Assembly (NCBI GenBank): GCA_039934455.1
Contig: JBDTMF010000034.1
Coordinates: 1 to 25,951 of the forward strand
Length of the DNA stretch: 25,951 bases
Direction: 5' to 3'
Source of the DNA: DASQFQ01 sp039934455
GTDB taxonomy: Bacteria; Actinomycetota; Thermoleophilia; Solirubrobacterales; Solirubrobacteraceae
Shown: one piece after another, positions 1-5,779 of the stretch
How the letters are laid out: each line of letters begins with the position of its first letter
How positions within the stretch are numbered: the stretch's first letter is position 1
The notes under the pieces: generated by a model
Database searches by the model: none
Told to the model about the DNA's origin: nothing
The model's input: only the letters and a program-made list of their open reading frames with translations
Made by a program: the position numbers and the translations under genes

Positions 1-1
1 G

Positions 2-727
2 CTCGTAGTCGGCGCCGCGCTGCTGTTCCTGTACTTCAACGACGCGCTGAAGCCGGCGCGCGACGTGCTGCTGCCGGTCGTGGTCGTGCTCGTGGCGGGC
101 GCCCTGATCCTCGCGCCGTGGTGGATCCGGCTGGTGCGCGGGCTCGCCGACGAGCGCGCCGAGCGGATCCGCTCCCAGGAGCGGGCGGAGCTCGCGGCCC
201 ACCTGCACGACTCGGTGCTGCAGACGCTCGCGCTGATGCAACGGCGGGCGGAGAACCCGCGCGAGGTCGCCGGCCTCGCGCGCCGCCAGGAGCGCGAGCT
301 GCGCGCGTGGCTCAACGGCGGGCGCCCGCTGGGCGAGCGTGGCACGCTGGCGGCGGCGCTCGAGCTCGCCGCGGCCGAGGTCGAGGAGGACCACGGCGTC
401 GCGGTCGACGTCGTGACGGTGGGCGACTGCCCGCTCGGCGCGGGCGCGGAGGCGCTCGTGGCCGCGACGCGCGAGGCGGTCGTCAACGCCGCCAAGTTCG
501 CGGGCCCCGAGCCGGTCTCCGTCTACGCGGAGGTCGGCGAGGACCGCATCGAGGTGTTCGTGCGCGACCGCGGCCCCGGGTTCGATCCCGACGCCGTCCC
601 GGAGGACCGGCGCGGCGTGCGCGAGTCGATCGTCGGGCGCATGCGCCGCCACGGCGGGGACGCGCTCGTGCACACCGGCGCGGGCGTGGGCACGGAGGTC
701 GAGCTGCGGCTCGAGCGCGAGCGATGA
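2..727 (+). CDS. Sensor histidine kinase, C-terminal part (5' end outside window)
   Basis: The frame is open from base 2 to a TGA at 725-727, so the true start lies upstream. The visible part begins with two hydrophobic stretches (bases 2-125, membrane segments) and a short linker. A HisKA_3 dimerisation helix follows, with HLHDSVLQ whose second His (codon 206-208) is the likely phosphoacceptor. The C-terminal HATPase_c domain shows an N box (REAVVNAAKFA), a G1 box (RDRGPGFD) and a G2-like GVGTEVEL. This is the core of a NarL/DesK-type kinase. Membrane segments placed directly before HisKA_3 recall the PspC-domain kinases of actinobacteria, but the sensor part is not visible. The stop overlaps the start of the response regulator (ATGA), so the two form a cognate pair. 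The signal sensed is unknown. Confidence 0.93.
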   Translation, partial: LVVGAALLFLYFNDALKPARDVLLPVVVVLVAGALILAPWWIRLVRGLADERAERIRSQERAELAAHLHDSVLQTLALMQRRAENPREVAGLARRQERELRAWLNGGRPLGERGTLAAALELAAAEVEEDHGVAVDVVTVGDCPLGAGAEALVAATREAVVNAAKFAGPEPVSVYAEVGEDRIEVFVRDRGPGFDPDAVPEDRRGVRESIVGRMRRHGGDALVHTGAGVGTEVELRLERER

Positions 728-1380
728 CCCCGGCCACGCCGACCGTCGTCATCGTCGACGACCACCAGCTGTTCCGCGCCGGCGTGCGCGCGGAGCTCGA
801 CGGGCTCGTCGAGGTGCTCGGCGACGCCGCCACCGTCGAGGACGCCGTGCGCTGCATCGTCGAGCTCGCCCCCGACGTCGTCCTGCTCGACGTCCAGATG
901 CCGGGCGGCGGCGGCGTGCAGGTGATCCGGGACGTTGCGAAGGCGCGGCCCGCCCAGCGCTTCCTCGCGCTCTCGGTCTCCGACGCCGCCGAGGACGTGA
1001 TCGCGATCATCCGCGCCGGCGCGCGCGGCTACGTCACCAAGACGATCTCCGGCCCCGAGCTCGCCGACGCCGTGCGCCGCGTCGCCGACGGCGACGCGGT
1101 GTTCTCGCCGCGGCTCGCCGGCTTCGTCCTCGACGCGTTCGCCGGCGCCGGCCGGCCGATCCCGTCGGCGGTCGACCCCGAGCTCGACCAGCTCACCGCG
1201 CGCGAGCGCGAGGTCCTCCAGCACATCGCCCGCGGCTACCTCTACAAGGAGATCGGGGCGAGGCTCCATATCTCCGCCAAGACCGTGGAGGCGCATGTCT
1301 CCGCGGTGCTGCGCAAGCTGCAGCTCTCCAATCGCCACGAGCTCAGCCGCTGGGCCGTCGAGCGCCGCCTGATCGACTAG
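724..1380 (+). CDS. NarL/LuxR-family response regulator
   Basis: The protein has 218 aa and its ATG overlaps the kinase stop as ATGA, giving translational coupling. The receiver domain (about residues 7-120) has the acidic pair D12/D13, phosphoacceptor D56 in LLDVQMP, and conserved K106 in GYVTKTI. A linker leads to a LuxR/GerE helix-turn-helix (about 153-210), LTAREREVLQHIARG through KTVEAHVSAVLRKL. It should be a DNA-binding transcription factor phosphorylated by the kinase upstream. The next gene downstream, a TasA-like matrix protein in the same orientation, has repeated TAGTACGA half-sites in its leader. These are candidate targets of this regulator or of its autoregulatory circuit, but that link is inference. 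Confidence 0.95.
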   Translation: MTPATPTVVIVDDHQLFRAGVRAELDGLVEVLGDAATVEDAVRCIVELAPDVVLLDVQMPGGGGVQVIRDVAKARPAQRFLALSVSDAAEDVIAIIRAGARGYVTKTISGPELADAVRRVADGDAVFSPRLAGFVLDAFAGAGRPIPSAVDPELDQLTAREREVLQHIARGYLYKEIGARLHISAKTVEAHVSAVLRKLQLSNRHELSRWAVERRLID

Positions 1381-1399
1381 CCGGGAATCTTTAGGCCCC

Positions 1400-1438
1400 T
1401 AGTACGACCGGCCAGTCTGGACGGACGTCGTAGTACGA
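1400..1438 (+). promoter_or_regulatory. Candidate operator: repeated TAGTACGA half-sites
   Basis: TAGTACGA occurs at 1400-1407 and again at 1431-1438, 31 bp apart, about three helical turns. The second copy is part of a perfect palindrome, TCGTA-G-TACGA (1428-1438). The first copy has only the right half matching (CCCTAGTACGA). The pair lies between the response regulator and the TasA-like gene, where binding sites for the adjacent NarL-type regulator would be expected. No -35/-10 pair was clear enough to mark. Function is inferred from repetition and position only. Confidence 0.4.
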
Positions 1439-1449
1439 GATTCAAGAGG

Positions 1450-1504
1450 TTTCGAGCGCGTGACCGATACGGGGGCCAGGTCCCCCCTTCCCACACGCTC
1501 GAAA
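1450..1504 (+). promoter_or_regulatory. Two-tier stem-loop in leader of TasA-like gene
   Basis: A 13-nt inverted repeat (1450-1462 with 1492-1504, core TTTCGAGCG/CGCTCGAAA, one mismatch) encloses a second stem GGGGG (1471-1475) / CCCCC (1482-1486) with loop CCAGGT. The outer stem ends inside AAAGGA, the only purine-rich ribosome-binding-like site before the ATG at 1519. The whole leader could therefore fold into a long rod that partly covers the ribosome-binding site. The inner stem followed by CTTCCC could also act as an attenuator. The conserved c-di-GMP (GEMM) riboswitch core was looked for and not seen. Confidence 0.55.
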
Positions 1505-1518
1505 GGACTGCCTCCGAA

Positions 1519-2097
1519 ATGCAGCGCATCACCGCTCTCTGGCATGACTCCCCCCTCAAGCTCGTCAGCGCGCTCTTCGTGCTCTCGCTTGCAGCCATGA
1601 TGGCCGTGGCCTCGGGCGCAAGCTTCACGTCGACCTCCGCCAACGCCGGCAACATCGTCACGGCCGGCAACCTCACGCACACCAACTCGAAGGCGCCCGG
1701 CGCCATCCTGACCGTCGCGGGCCTGCGCCCCGGCCAGTCCGACAGCGGCACGGTGGACATCACCAACACCGGTGACGCCCCGGGCACGTTCACGCTCACG
1801 AAGTCCGGCCTCTCGAACTCCGACACCGGCAACCCGCTGGGCGCGAAGCTCGACCTGGTGATCGAGGACCTCGGCGACCCGGCGGCCCCCGGCACGCCGG
1901 TGGTCAAGTACAGCGGCAAGCTCGGTCCCATGGGCGCGGTCGCGCTGAGCACCTACGCCTCGGGCGAGGCCCACCGATACAAGTTCACGGTGACCTTCCC
2001 GGACGGTGGCACGCCCGCCGGCCCGAACAGCGGCGACAACGCCTACAAGGGCGACAACGTGACCGTCAACTACAACTGGGACGCGATCAGCAACTAG
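1519..2097 (+). CDS. TasA/camelysin-family secreted matrix protein with SipW-type signal peptide
   Basis: The protein has 192 aa. After a short basic start comes one hydrophobic segment (about residues 14-33), followed by ASFTSTSANAGNIVTAGNL, the pattern seen in SipW-dependent TasA/CalY precursors. The rest (about 40-192) is a beta-rich domain with LRPGQSDSGTVDITNTGD and a closing block FPDGGTPAGPNSGDNAYKGD that recurs in the third gene of this module. TasA-family proteins are exported, trimmed by a SipW-type signal peptidase and assemble into matrix fibres in Bacillus. A SipW-type peptidase is encoded 2 nt downstream, which strongly supports the assignment. ATG 1519 is preceded by AAAGGA. 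No cysteine is present in the mature region. Fibre formation here is inferred from family and context. Confidence 0.85.
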   Translation: MQRITALWHDSPLKLVSALFVLSLAAMMAVASGASFTSTSANAGNIVTAGNLTHTNSKAPGAILTVAGLRPGQSDSGTVDITNTGDAPGTFTLTKSGLSNSDTGNPLGAKLDLVIEDLGDPAAPGTPVVKYSGKLGPMGAVALSTYASGEAHRYKFTVTFPDGGTPAGPNSGDNAYKGDNVTVNYNWDAISN

Positions 2098-2099
2098 TC

Positions 2100-2666
2100 A
2101 TGCCGTCGTCAGTTCCGATCGTGCGCTCGCGAGCCCGCCGTCTGGTCCAAAGGACCGGCCGCGGGCTCGCGGCGCTGTTGCTGCTGCTCACGCTCGCCGC
2201 GCTCGTGGTGACGTTCGCCCCCGGGCTCATGGGCTATCAGCGCTACGTCCTGGTGGGCGGCTCGATGGAGCCGACGATCCACCGGGGCTCGATCGTGTTC
2301 GACGACCTCGTGCGCGTGCGCGAGCTGCGCGCGGGTGACGTGATCACCTACCAGCCGCCCGGCGCAACGAAGGCCGTCACCCACCGGCTCATCTCCTCCA
2401 GGCGCCAGACGACGGGCAGCCCGGTCTTCCGCACGCAGGGAGACGCCAACGCCAGCGCCGACCCGCGCCCGTTCAAGCTCAACCAGGCCACGCAGGCGCG
2501 CTTCCGCTTCTCCATCCCTTACCTCGGCTGGGCGTTCATCCTCCTCGGCTCGCCGCACGCGCGCTTCCTGCTGCTGGCGCTTCCCGCGCTGCTGATCGCG
2601 TTCACGATGCTCGGCAAGCTCTGGCGCGAGGGCGGCCAACTGGTCGCTGAGCGTGGAACGTCCTGA
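2100..2666 (+). CDS. Signal peptidase I, SipW/ER type (Ser-His)
   Basis: The protein has 188 aa and starts 2 nt after the TasA-like stop. An N-terminal membrane helix (about 23-43) precedes the catalytic GGSMEPTI with Ser55. The general base is His95 in VTHRLI, where ordinary bacterial LepB has lysine. GDAN (114-117) and Asp121 complete the site. Ser-His-Asp is the hallmark of the SipW/archaeal/ER subfamily (MEROPS S26B), whose known bacterial members process TasA-type precursors. A second hydrophobic segment (about 140-172) anchors the C terminus. Flanked on both sides by TasA-like substrates, it is very probably their dedicated processing enzyme at the membrane. Its TGA overlaps the next ATG by one base. 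Confidence 0.92.
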   Translation: MPSSVPIVRSRARRLVQRTGRGLAALLLLLTLAALVVTFAPGLMGYQRYVLVGGSMEPTIHRGSIVFDDLVRVRELRAGDVITYQPPGATKAVTHRLISSRRQTTGSPVFRTQGDANASADPRPFKLNQATQARFRFSIPYLGWAFILLGSPHARFLLLALPALLIAFTMLGKLWREGGQLVAERGTS

Positions 2667-3685
2667 TGCGCCGCCCCTCCGTCGTGATCGCGGCGGTCAC
2701 CGCACTGCTGGCGATCGCGACCGCGGTCGCCTCCGCCGTCCCGCGTGACGCCGAGCTCGGCCGCATCGCGGCCGAGGGCCCCGTCACCCTCTCGTCGAGC
2801 CGTCCCGGCGTCGCGCTGCTGCACGCCGACCGCATCAAGCCCGGCGACAAGGTCGCCGGCATCGTCTCGCTGACCAACAAGGGCGACAAGGCCGGCGTGC
2901 TCACGCTCGCCATCACCGGCCGCCGCGACCGGCCCGGCATCTACGGCGGCCACCTCGGCAACGTCCTGAAGTTGAAGGTCGAAGACCTCAGCGGCCGCAC
3001 GCCCGCGCACGAGTCCGTCGTCAACCAAGCGTCGATCTTCGCGCTCGGCGCGCTCAACGGCCGCGCCACGCGCACCTACCGCGTCACGGCCACCTTCCCG
3101 GACGGCGGCGTGCCGGCGACGGCCTTCACGGGTGACAACGCGCTGCAGGGCGCGAGCGTCGAGCTCGCGCTGCAGTGGAACCTGACCGGCCCCGACCCGG
3201 TGCCGGCCACGCCCGCGGCCACGGTGCCGGCGACGCCGGCCGCGCCCGCCGCGCCGGCCCTCCCGCCCGGCACCGGCAACCGCCTGCTGCTGCTGACCCT
3301 GCGCGTGCCGAAGCAGCGCGTGCTCAAGCCGCGCGGCATCAAGGCGTACGCCATGTGCGAGATCGCCTGCGAGGTGCGCTTCACCGCGCGCACCGACACC
3401 GCGCCGCTCAAGAAGAAGGGCAAGAAGGCCAGGAAGCGCAAGACGCTGCAGAAGAAGAAGGTGCTCAAGGGCGAGCGCAGGTGGCACAAGCTGCGCCCCG
3501 GGCGCGAGCAGCGGATCTTTCTCAAGATGCAGCCCAAGGCGCGCAAGCGACTCAAGCGCCGGATGCACGCCCACGGGCGCGTGGGGATCACGATCGTCGC
3601 GCACATGCGCTCGGCGGCGGGCACGCGCATCGCCAAGCGGCGGATCGTGATGCGGACCTACAAGAGGACCGCGCGCCGCCGCTAA
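2666..3685 (+). CDS. TasA-like secreted protein with Pro/Ala linker and strongly basic C-terminal domain
   Basis: The protein has 339 aa. It has a signal segment (1-24), then a TasA-like beta domain (to about 175) with IKPGDKVAGIVSLTNKGDKA and ATFPDGGVPATAFTGDN, which parallels FPDGG...GDN in the first gene of the module. A Pro/Ala/Thr linker (about 176-207, PATPAAT repeats) leads to a C-terminal domain with a close Cys pair (MCEIAC) and an extremely Lys/Arg-rich tail, including KKKGKKARKRK. The basic tail could bind anionic wall polymers, DNA or polysaccharide, acting as a fibre anchor or minor subunit like TapA. That role is inferred from architecture. TGATG overlap with the peptidase gene makes this one operon. 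The stop overlaps the convergent sigma factor stop. Confidence 0.83.
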   Translation: MRRPSVVIAAVTALLAIATAVASAVPRDAELGRIAAEGPVTLSSSRPGVALLHADRIKPGDKVAGIVSLTNKGDKAGVLTLAITGRRDRPGIYGGHLGNVLKLKVEDLSGRTPAHESVVNQASIFALGALNGRATRTYRVTATFPDGGVPATAFTGDNALQGASVELALQWNLTGPDPVPATPAATVPATPAAPAAPALPPGTGNRLLLLTLRVPKQRVLKPRGIKAYAMCEIACEVRFTARTDTAPLKKKGKKARKRKTLQKKKVLKGERRWHKLRPGREQRIFLKMQPKARKRLKRRMHAHGRVGITIVAHMRSAAGTRIAKRRIVMRTYKRTARRR

Positions 3686-3694
3686 GCGGCGGCG
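3674..3694. terminator. Possible bidirectional terminator hairpin between convergent genes
   Basis: A perfect 8-bp GC stem, CGCCGCCG (3674-3681) and CGGCGGCG (3687-3694), has the 5-nt loop CTAAG, which holds both overlapping stop codons (TAA on plus at 3683-3685, TAG on minus at 3684-3682). No U-tract follows, so intrinsic termination is uncertain. It is the only termination-like structure between the two transcripts. Confidence 0.35.
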
Positions 3695-4470
3695 GCGGCC
3701 ACCTGCCGGGTGACCTGATCCTCGTGCTGCGACGCCGCGAGTCGCAGCCGCTCGACGGCCTGGCGCAGCAGCCGTGAGACGTGCATCTGCGAGTAGCCCA
3801 GGCGGCGCCCGATCTCGGTCTGCGTCAGCTCGTCGTGGTAGTAGAGCCCGATGATCGTGCGGTCGCGCTCGTCGAGCGTGTCGAGCACGGAATTCAGCGC
3901 GGTGCGGTCGTGGGCGCGGCCGAGCTCGAGGTCAGCGTCTCCGAGCGTGTCTAGCAGCGAGCCCGTGTCCTCGTCGTCGCGCGCCCCGCGCGGCTGGTCG
4001 AGCGAGTCGGAGTGCAGCGCGCGGAAGGCTTCGCGCGCTTCCAGCACGTCCTCGACGCCGACGCCGCTGCGCTCGGCGATCTGCGAGGCGGTCGGCGTGT
4101 GGCCGCTCTCGGCGAGCAGATCGTTGCTGACCCGCTCGACCCGCAGCGCGAGCTCCTGCAGGTCGCGGGGGACGCGCACGGACCAGCCGTTGTCGCGGAA
4201 GTGGCGTTTGATCGCCCCGGCGATGCTGGGCACCGCGTAGGACGTGAAGGCGGTCCCGCGGGTCGGGTCGAACCCGTCGACGGCGCGGACGAGCGCGAGG
4301 CAGGCGACCTGCTCGAGGTCCTCCAGCGGCTCGCTGCCGCCGCTGTAGCGGCGGGCGAGGCTGCGCGCGAGCGGCAGGAACCGTCCGACGGCCGCCTCGC
4401 GGGCTCGGGGGTCGCCGGTGGCGTGATACGCGCGGAGCAGTCGCAGCTCCTCTTCGCGTCGTGCTGACAA
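3682..4470 (-). CDS. RNA polymerase sigma factor, sigma-B/F/G (general stress) family
   Basis: The protein has 262 aa from the TTG at 4470. Region 2 is clear: LARSLARRYSGGSEPLEDLEQVACLALVRAV-type core, then FTSYAVPSIAGAIKRHFRD and WSVRVPRDLQEL, typical of sigma-B/F. Region 3 (about 135-170) and region 4 follow, the latter with DERDRTIIGLYYHDELTQTE and the helix-turn-helix GRRLGYSQMHVSRLLRQAV. TTG is chosen because AGGAGG lies exactly 7 nt upstream and the protein begins there like its relatives. An ATG at 4475 with nearly the same leader is out of frame. No anti-sigma or anti-anti-sigma gene is adjacent, so control must act in trans or through the leader hairpin. It probably drives a stress or stationary-phase regulon. 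Confidence 0.93.
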   Translation of the reverse strand: MSARREEELRLLRAYHATGDPRAREAAVGRFLPLARSLARRYSGGSEPLEDLEQVACLALVRAVDGFDPTRGTAFTSYAVPSIAGAIKRHFRDNGWSVRVPRDLQELALRVERVSNDLLAESGHTPTASQIAERSGVGVEDVLEAREAFRALHSDSLDQPRGARDDEDTGSLLDTLGDADLELGRAHDRTALNSVLDTLDERDRTIIGLYYHDELTQTEIGRRLGYSQMHVSRLLRQAVERLRLAASQHEDQVTRQVAAAAA

Positions 4471-4477
4471 CTCATTA

Positions 4478-4498
4478 CCTCCTCTTGACGAGAGGAGG
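4478..4498 (-). promoter_or_regulatory. Hairpin sequestering the Shine-Dalgarno of the sigma factor gene
   Basis: Read on the minus strand, the leader is CCTCCTCT (4498-4491), loop CGTCA, then AGAGGAGG (4485-4478), a perfect 8-bp stem. Its 3' arm is the whole Shine-Dalgarno sequence, and the TTG start follows after TAATGAG. In the folded RNA the ribosome-binding site would be completely paired. This is the geometry of an RNA thermometer or other translational switch, and it sits in front of a stress sigma factor. The pairing is seen directly; the switch function is inferred. Confidence 0.6.
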
Positions 4499-4595
4499 CA
4501 GTCCGCCCGGCCCCAGTATTTAGGGCCGTTCGTCCTCACCTTCAGGAAGCGTGCGCGAGTGACGGTTTGGCGCGAAACTCGTGCGCAGCGGAATG

Positions 4596-4619
4596 TACAA
4601 TGCTTTGCGAGCTTCGCAA
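4596..4619 (+). promoter_or_regulatory. -10 box TACAAT with adjoining 15-bp palindrome
   Basis: TACAAT (4596-4601) is a good -10 element for the plus strand, in the divergent space between the sigma factor and the AI-2E gene. Four bases downstream lies a perfect inverted repeat TTGCGA-GCT-TCGCAA (4605-4619), which would cover the predicted start of transcription. This is a typical place for a repressor operator. No convincing -35 was found at normal spacing. Confidence 0.45.
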
Positions 4620-4640
4620 GCGGTCTGGCACGCTTGGAGC

Positions 4641-4700
4641 ATGATCCTGCGCGGTACGGCGCCCTGGGGTTGCCCGTGCCCCGGCGCGGGCATCCCCTGA
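4641..4700 (+). CDS. Putative 19-aa leader peptide upstream of AI-2E transporter
   Basis: ATG 4641 opens a 19-codon ORF (MILRGTAPWGCPCPGAGIP) that stops with TGA at 4698-4700, two bases before the ATG of the transporter gene (TGA-AG-ATG). GGAG lies just before its start, though closer than ideal. Its second half contains a strong hairpin (4666-4697). Termination of this ORF would place ribosomes on the transporter start, so it may be a leader peptide for translational coupling. It could also be chance, since it is short and has no known homologue that I recognise. Confidence 0.3.
   Translation: MILRGTAPWGCPCPGAGIP
4666..4697 (+). promoter_or_regulatory. Long hairpin immediately before AI-2E start codon
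   Basis: GGGG (4666-4669) pairs with CCCC (4694-4697). After a one-base mismatch, TGCCCGTGCC (4671-4680) pairs with GGCGCGGGCA (4683-4692), using one G-U wobble. The stem ends 5 nt before the ATG at 4703, where a ribosome-binding site should be, and no purine-rich site is visible there otherwise. Opening of this stem by ribosomes translating the short upstream ORF would expose the start. Confidence 0.45.
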
Positions 4701-4702
4701 AG

Positions 4703-5779
4703 ATGGCGCGAACGCGATCGGCGACGCAGGCACCCGGCAACGGCGTGCCCCGGGAGGTCGACGCGGCGCCCGCCGGGGTCCCGTGCGGCCTCGCGGTCGC
4801 CGCGGCGATCACCTGGCGCGTCCTGCTGCTCGCGGTCGCCGTCGTCGCCGTCGGCTACGTCGCGGGCAAGCTGCTGCTCGTCGTCGTGCCGATGGTCGTC
4901 GCGCTGCTGCTCTCGACGCTGCTCGTCCCGCTCGCGCACAGCCTGCGCGACCGCGGCATGCACGAGCGCGCCGCCTCGCTGCTGGTGGTCGTGGGCGCGA
5001 TCGCGCTGATCGCGATCCTGCTGACGCTGATCGTGCCGCCGTTCGTCTCCCACCTGTCCGACCTCGGCTCGAACGTGGAGAAGGGGAGCCGCAAGGCCGG
5101 CCAGGTGCTGCGGCCGCTCGGGGTCTCTCAGTCCCAGGTGGACAGGGCGATCGCCAACGGCGTCAAGAGCCTCAAGGGCGGCGGTGGCAAGAAGCTCGCC
5201 GGCGGCGCCGTGACCGGCGCGCTCGCGGCCCTCAACGTGCTCGCCGCGCTTCTGCTGACCTTCGTGCTGACGTTCTTCTTCGTCAAGGACGGGCGGCAGC
5301 TGTGGGGCTGGATCGTCGGCCTCTTCGGGCCACGCCGTCGCGCCGGCGCCGAGGAGCTGGGCGAGCGGGTGTGGCACGTGCTCACGGGCTACGTCCAGGG
5401 CGTGGCGCTGGTGGCGGCGATCGACGCGACCCTGATCGGCATCGCGCTCGTGGTCGTCGGCGTGCCGCTGGCGATGCCGCTGACGGTGCTGACCTTCTTC
5501 CCCGTCGTCGGCGCCGTCACCGTCGGCGCCGCCGCCGTGCTCGTCGCGAAGGGCGCCGTCGCGGCGATCATCGTCGCGGTCGTGATCCTGTGCGTCCAGC
5601 AGCTCGACGGCAACGTCCTCCAGCCCGTGCTGGTCGGGCGCAAGCTGGAGCTCCATCCCGTCGTCGTGCTGCTCGCGCTGGCGGCGGGCGGCGTCATCGC
5701 CGGCCTCGTCGGGGCGTTCATCGCCGTGCCCCTCGCCGCGGTGGCGGGGGCCGTGATCGACTTCTCGCGAACCCCTTAG
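4703..5779 (+). CDS. AI-2E family transporter (PF01594-type membrane protein)
   Basis: The protein has 358 aa from ATG 4703. The frame is open further upstream (to 4559), but the homologous part starts near residue 30 and the upstream part is unlike the family. Several hydrophobic helices are visible: WRVLLLAVAVVAVGYVAG, LLLVVVPMVVALLLSTLLVPL, a hairpin ASLLVVVGAIALIAILLTLI, a soluble segment with SHLSDLGSN..., and a C-terminal bundle containing FFFVKDGRQLWGWI and VQQLDGNVLQPVLVG, a signature region of this family. Members export autoinducer-2 (TqsA) or act as Na+/H+ antiporters. The substrate cannot be told here. It is divergent from the sigma factor. Its stop overlaps the convergent GMC oxidoreductase stop by 2 nt. 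Confidence 0.88.
   Translation: MARTRSATQAPGNGVPREVDAAPAGVPCGLAVAAAITWRVLLLAVAVVAVGYVAGKLLLVVVPMVVALLLSTLLVPLAHSLRDRGMHERAASLLVVVGAIALIAILLTLIVPPFVSHLSDLGSNVEKGSRKAGQVLRPLGVSQSQVDRAIANGVKSLKGGGGKKLAGGAVTGALAALNVLAALLLTFVLTFFFVKDGRQLWGWIVGLFGPRRRAGAEELGERVWHVLTGYVQGVALVAAIDATLIGIALVVVGVPLAMPLTVLTFFPVVGAVTVGAAAVLVAKGAVAAIIVAVVILCVQQLDGNVLQPVLVGRKLELHPVVVLLALAAGGVIAGLVGAFIAVPLAAVAGAVIDFSRTP

Noticed and set aside
1381..1518. c-di-GMP (GEMM) or other known riboswitch in the TasA leader
   Set aside because: None of the conserved GEMM core segments was found; only the novel-looking two-tier stem is present.
3951..4475. ATG at 4475 with a good upstream AGAGGAGG as start of a 174-aa minus-strand ORF
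   Set aside because: The frame gives a low-complexity Arg/Ser/Pro protein. The sigma factor frame, with its clear regions 2 and 4, needs the TTG at 4470.
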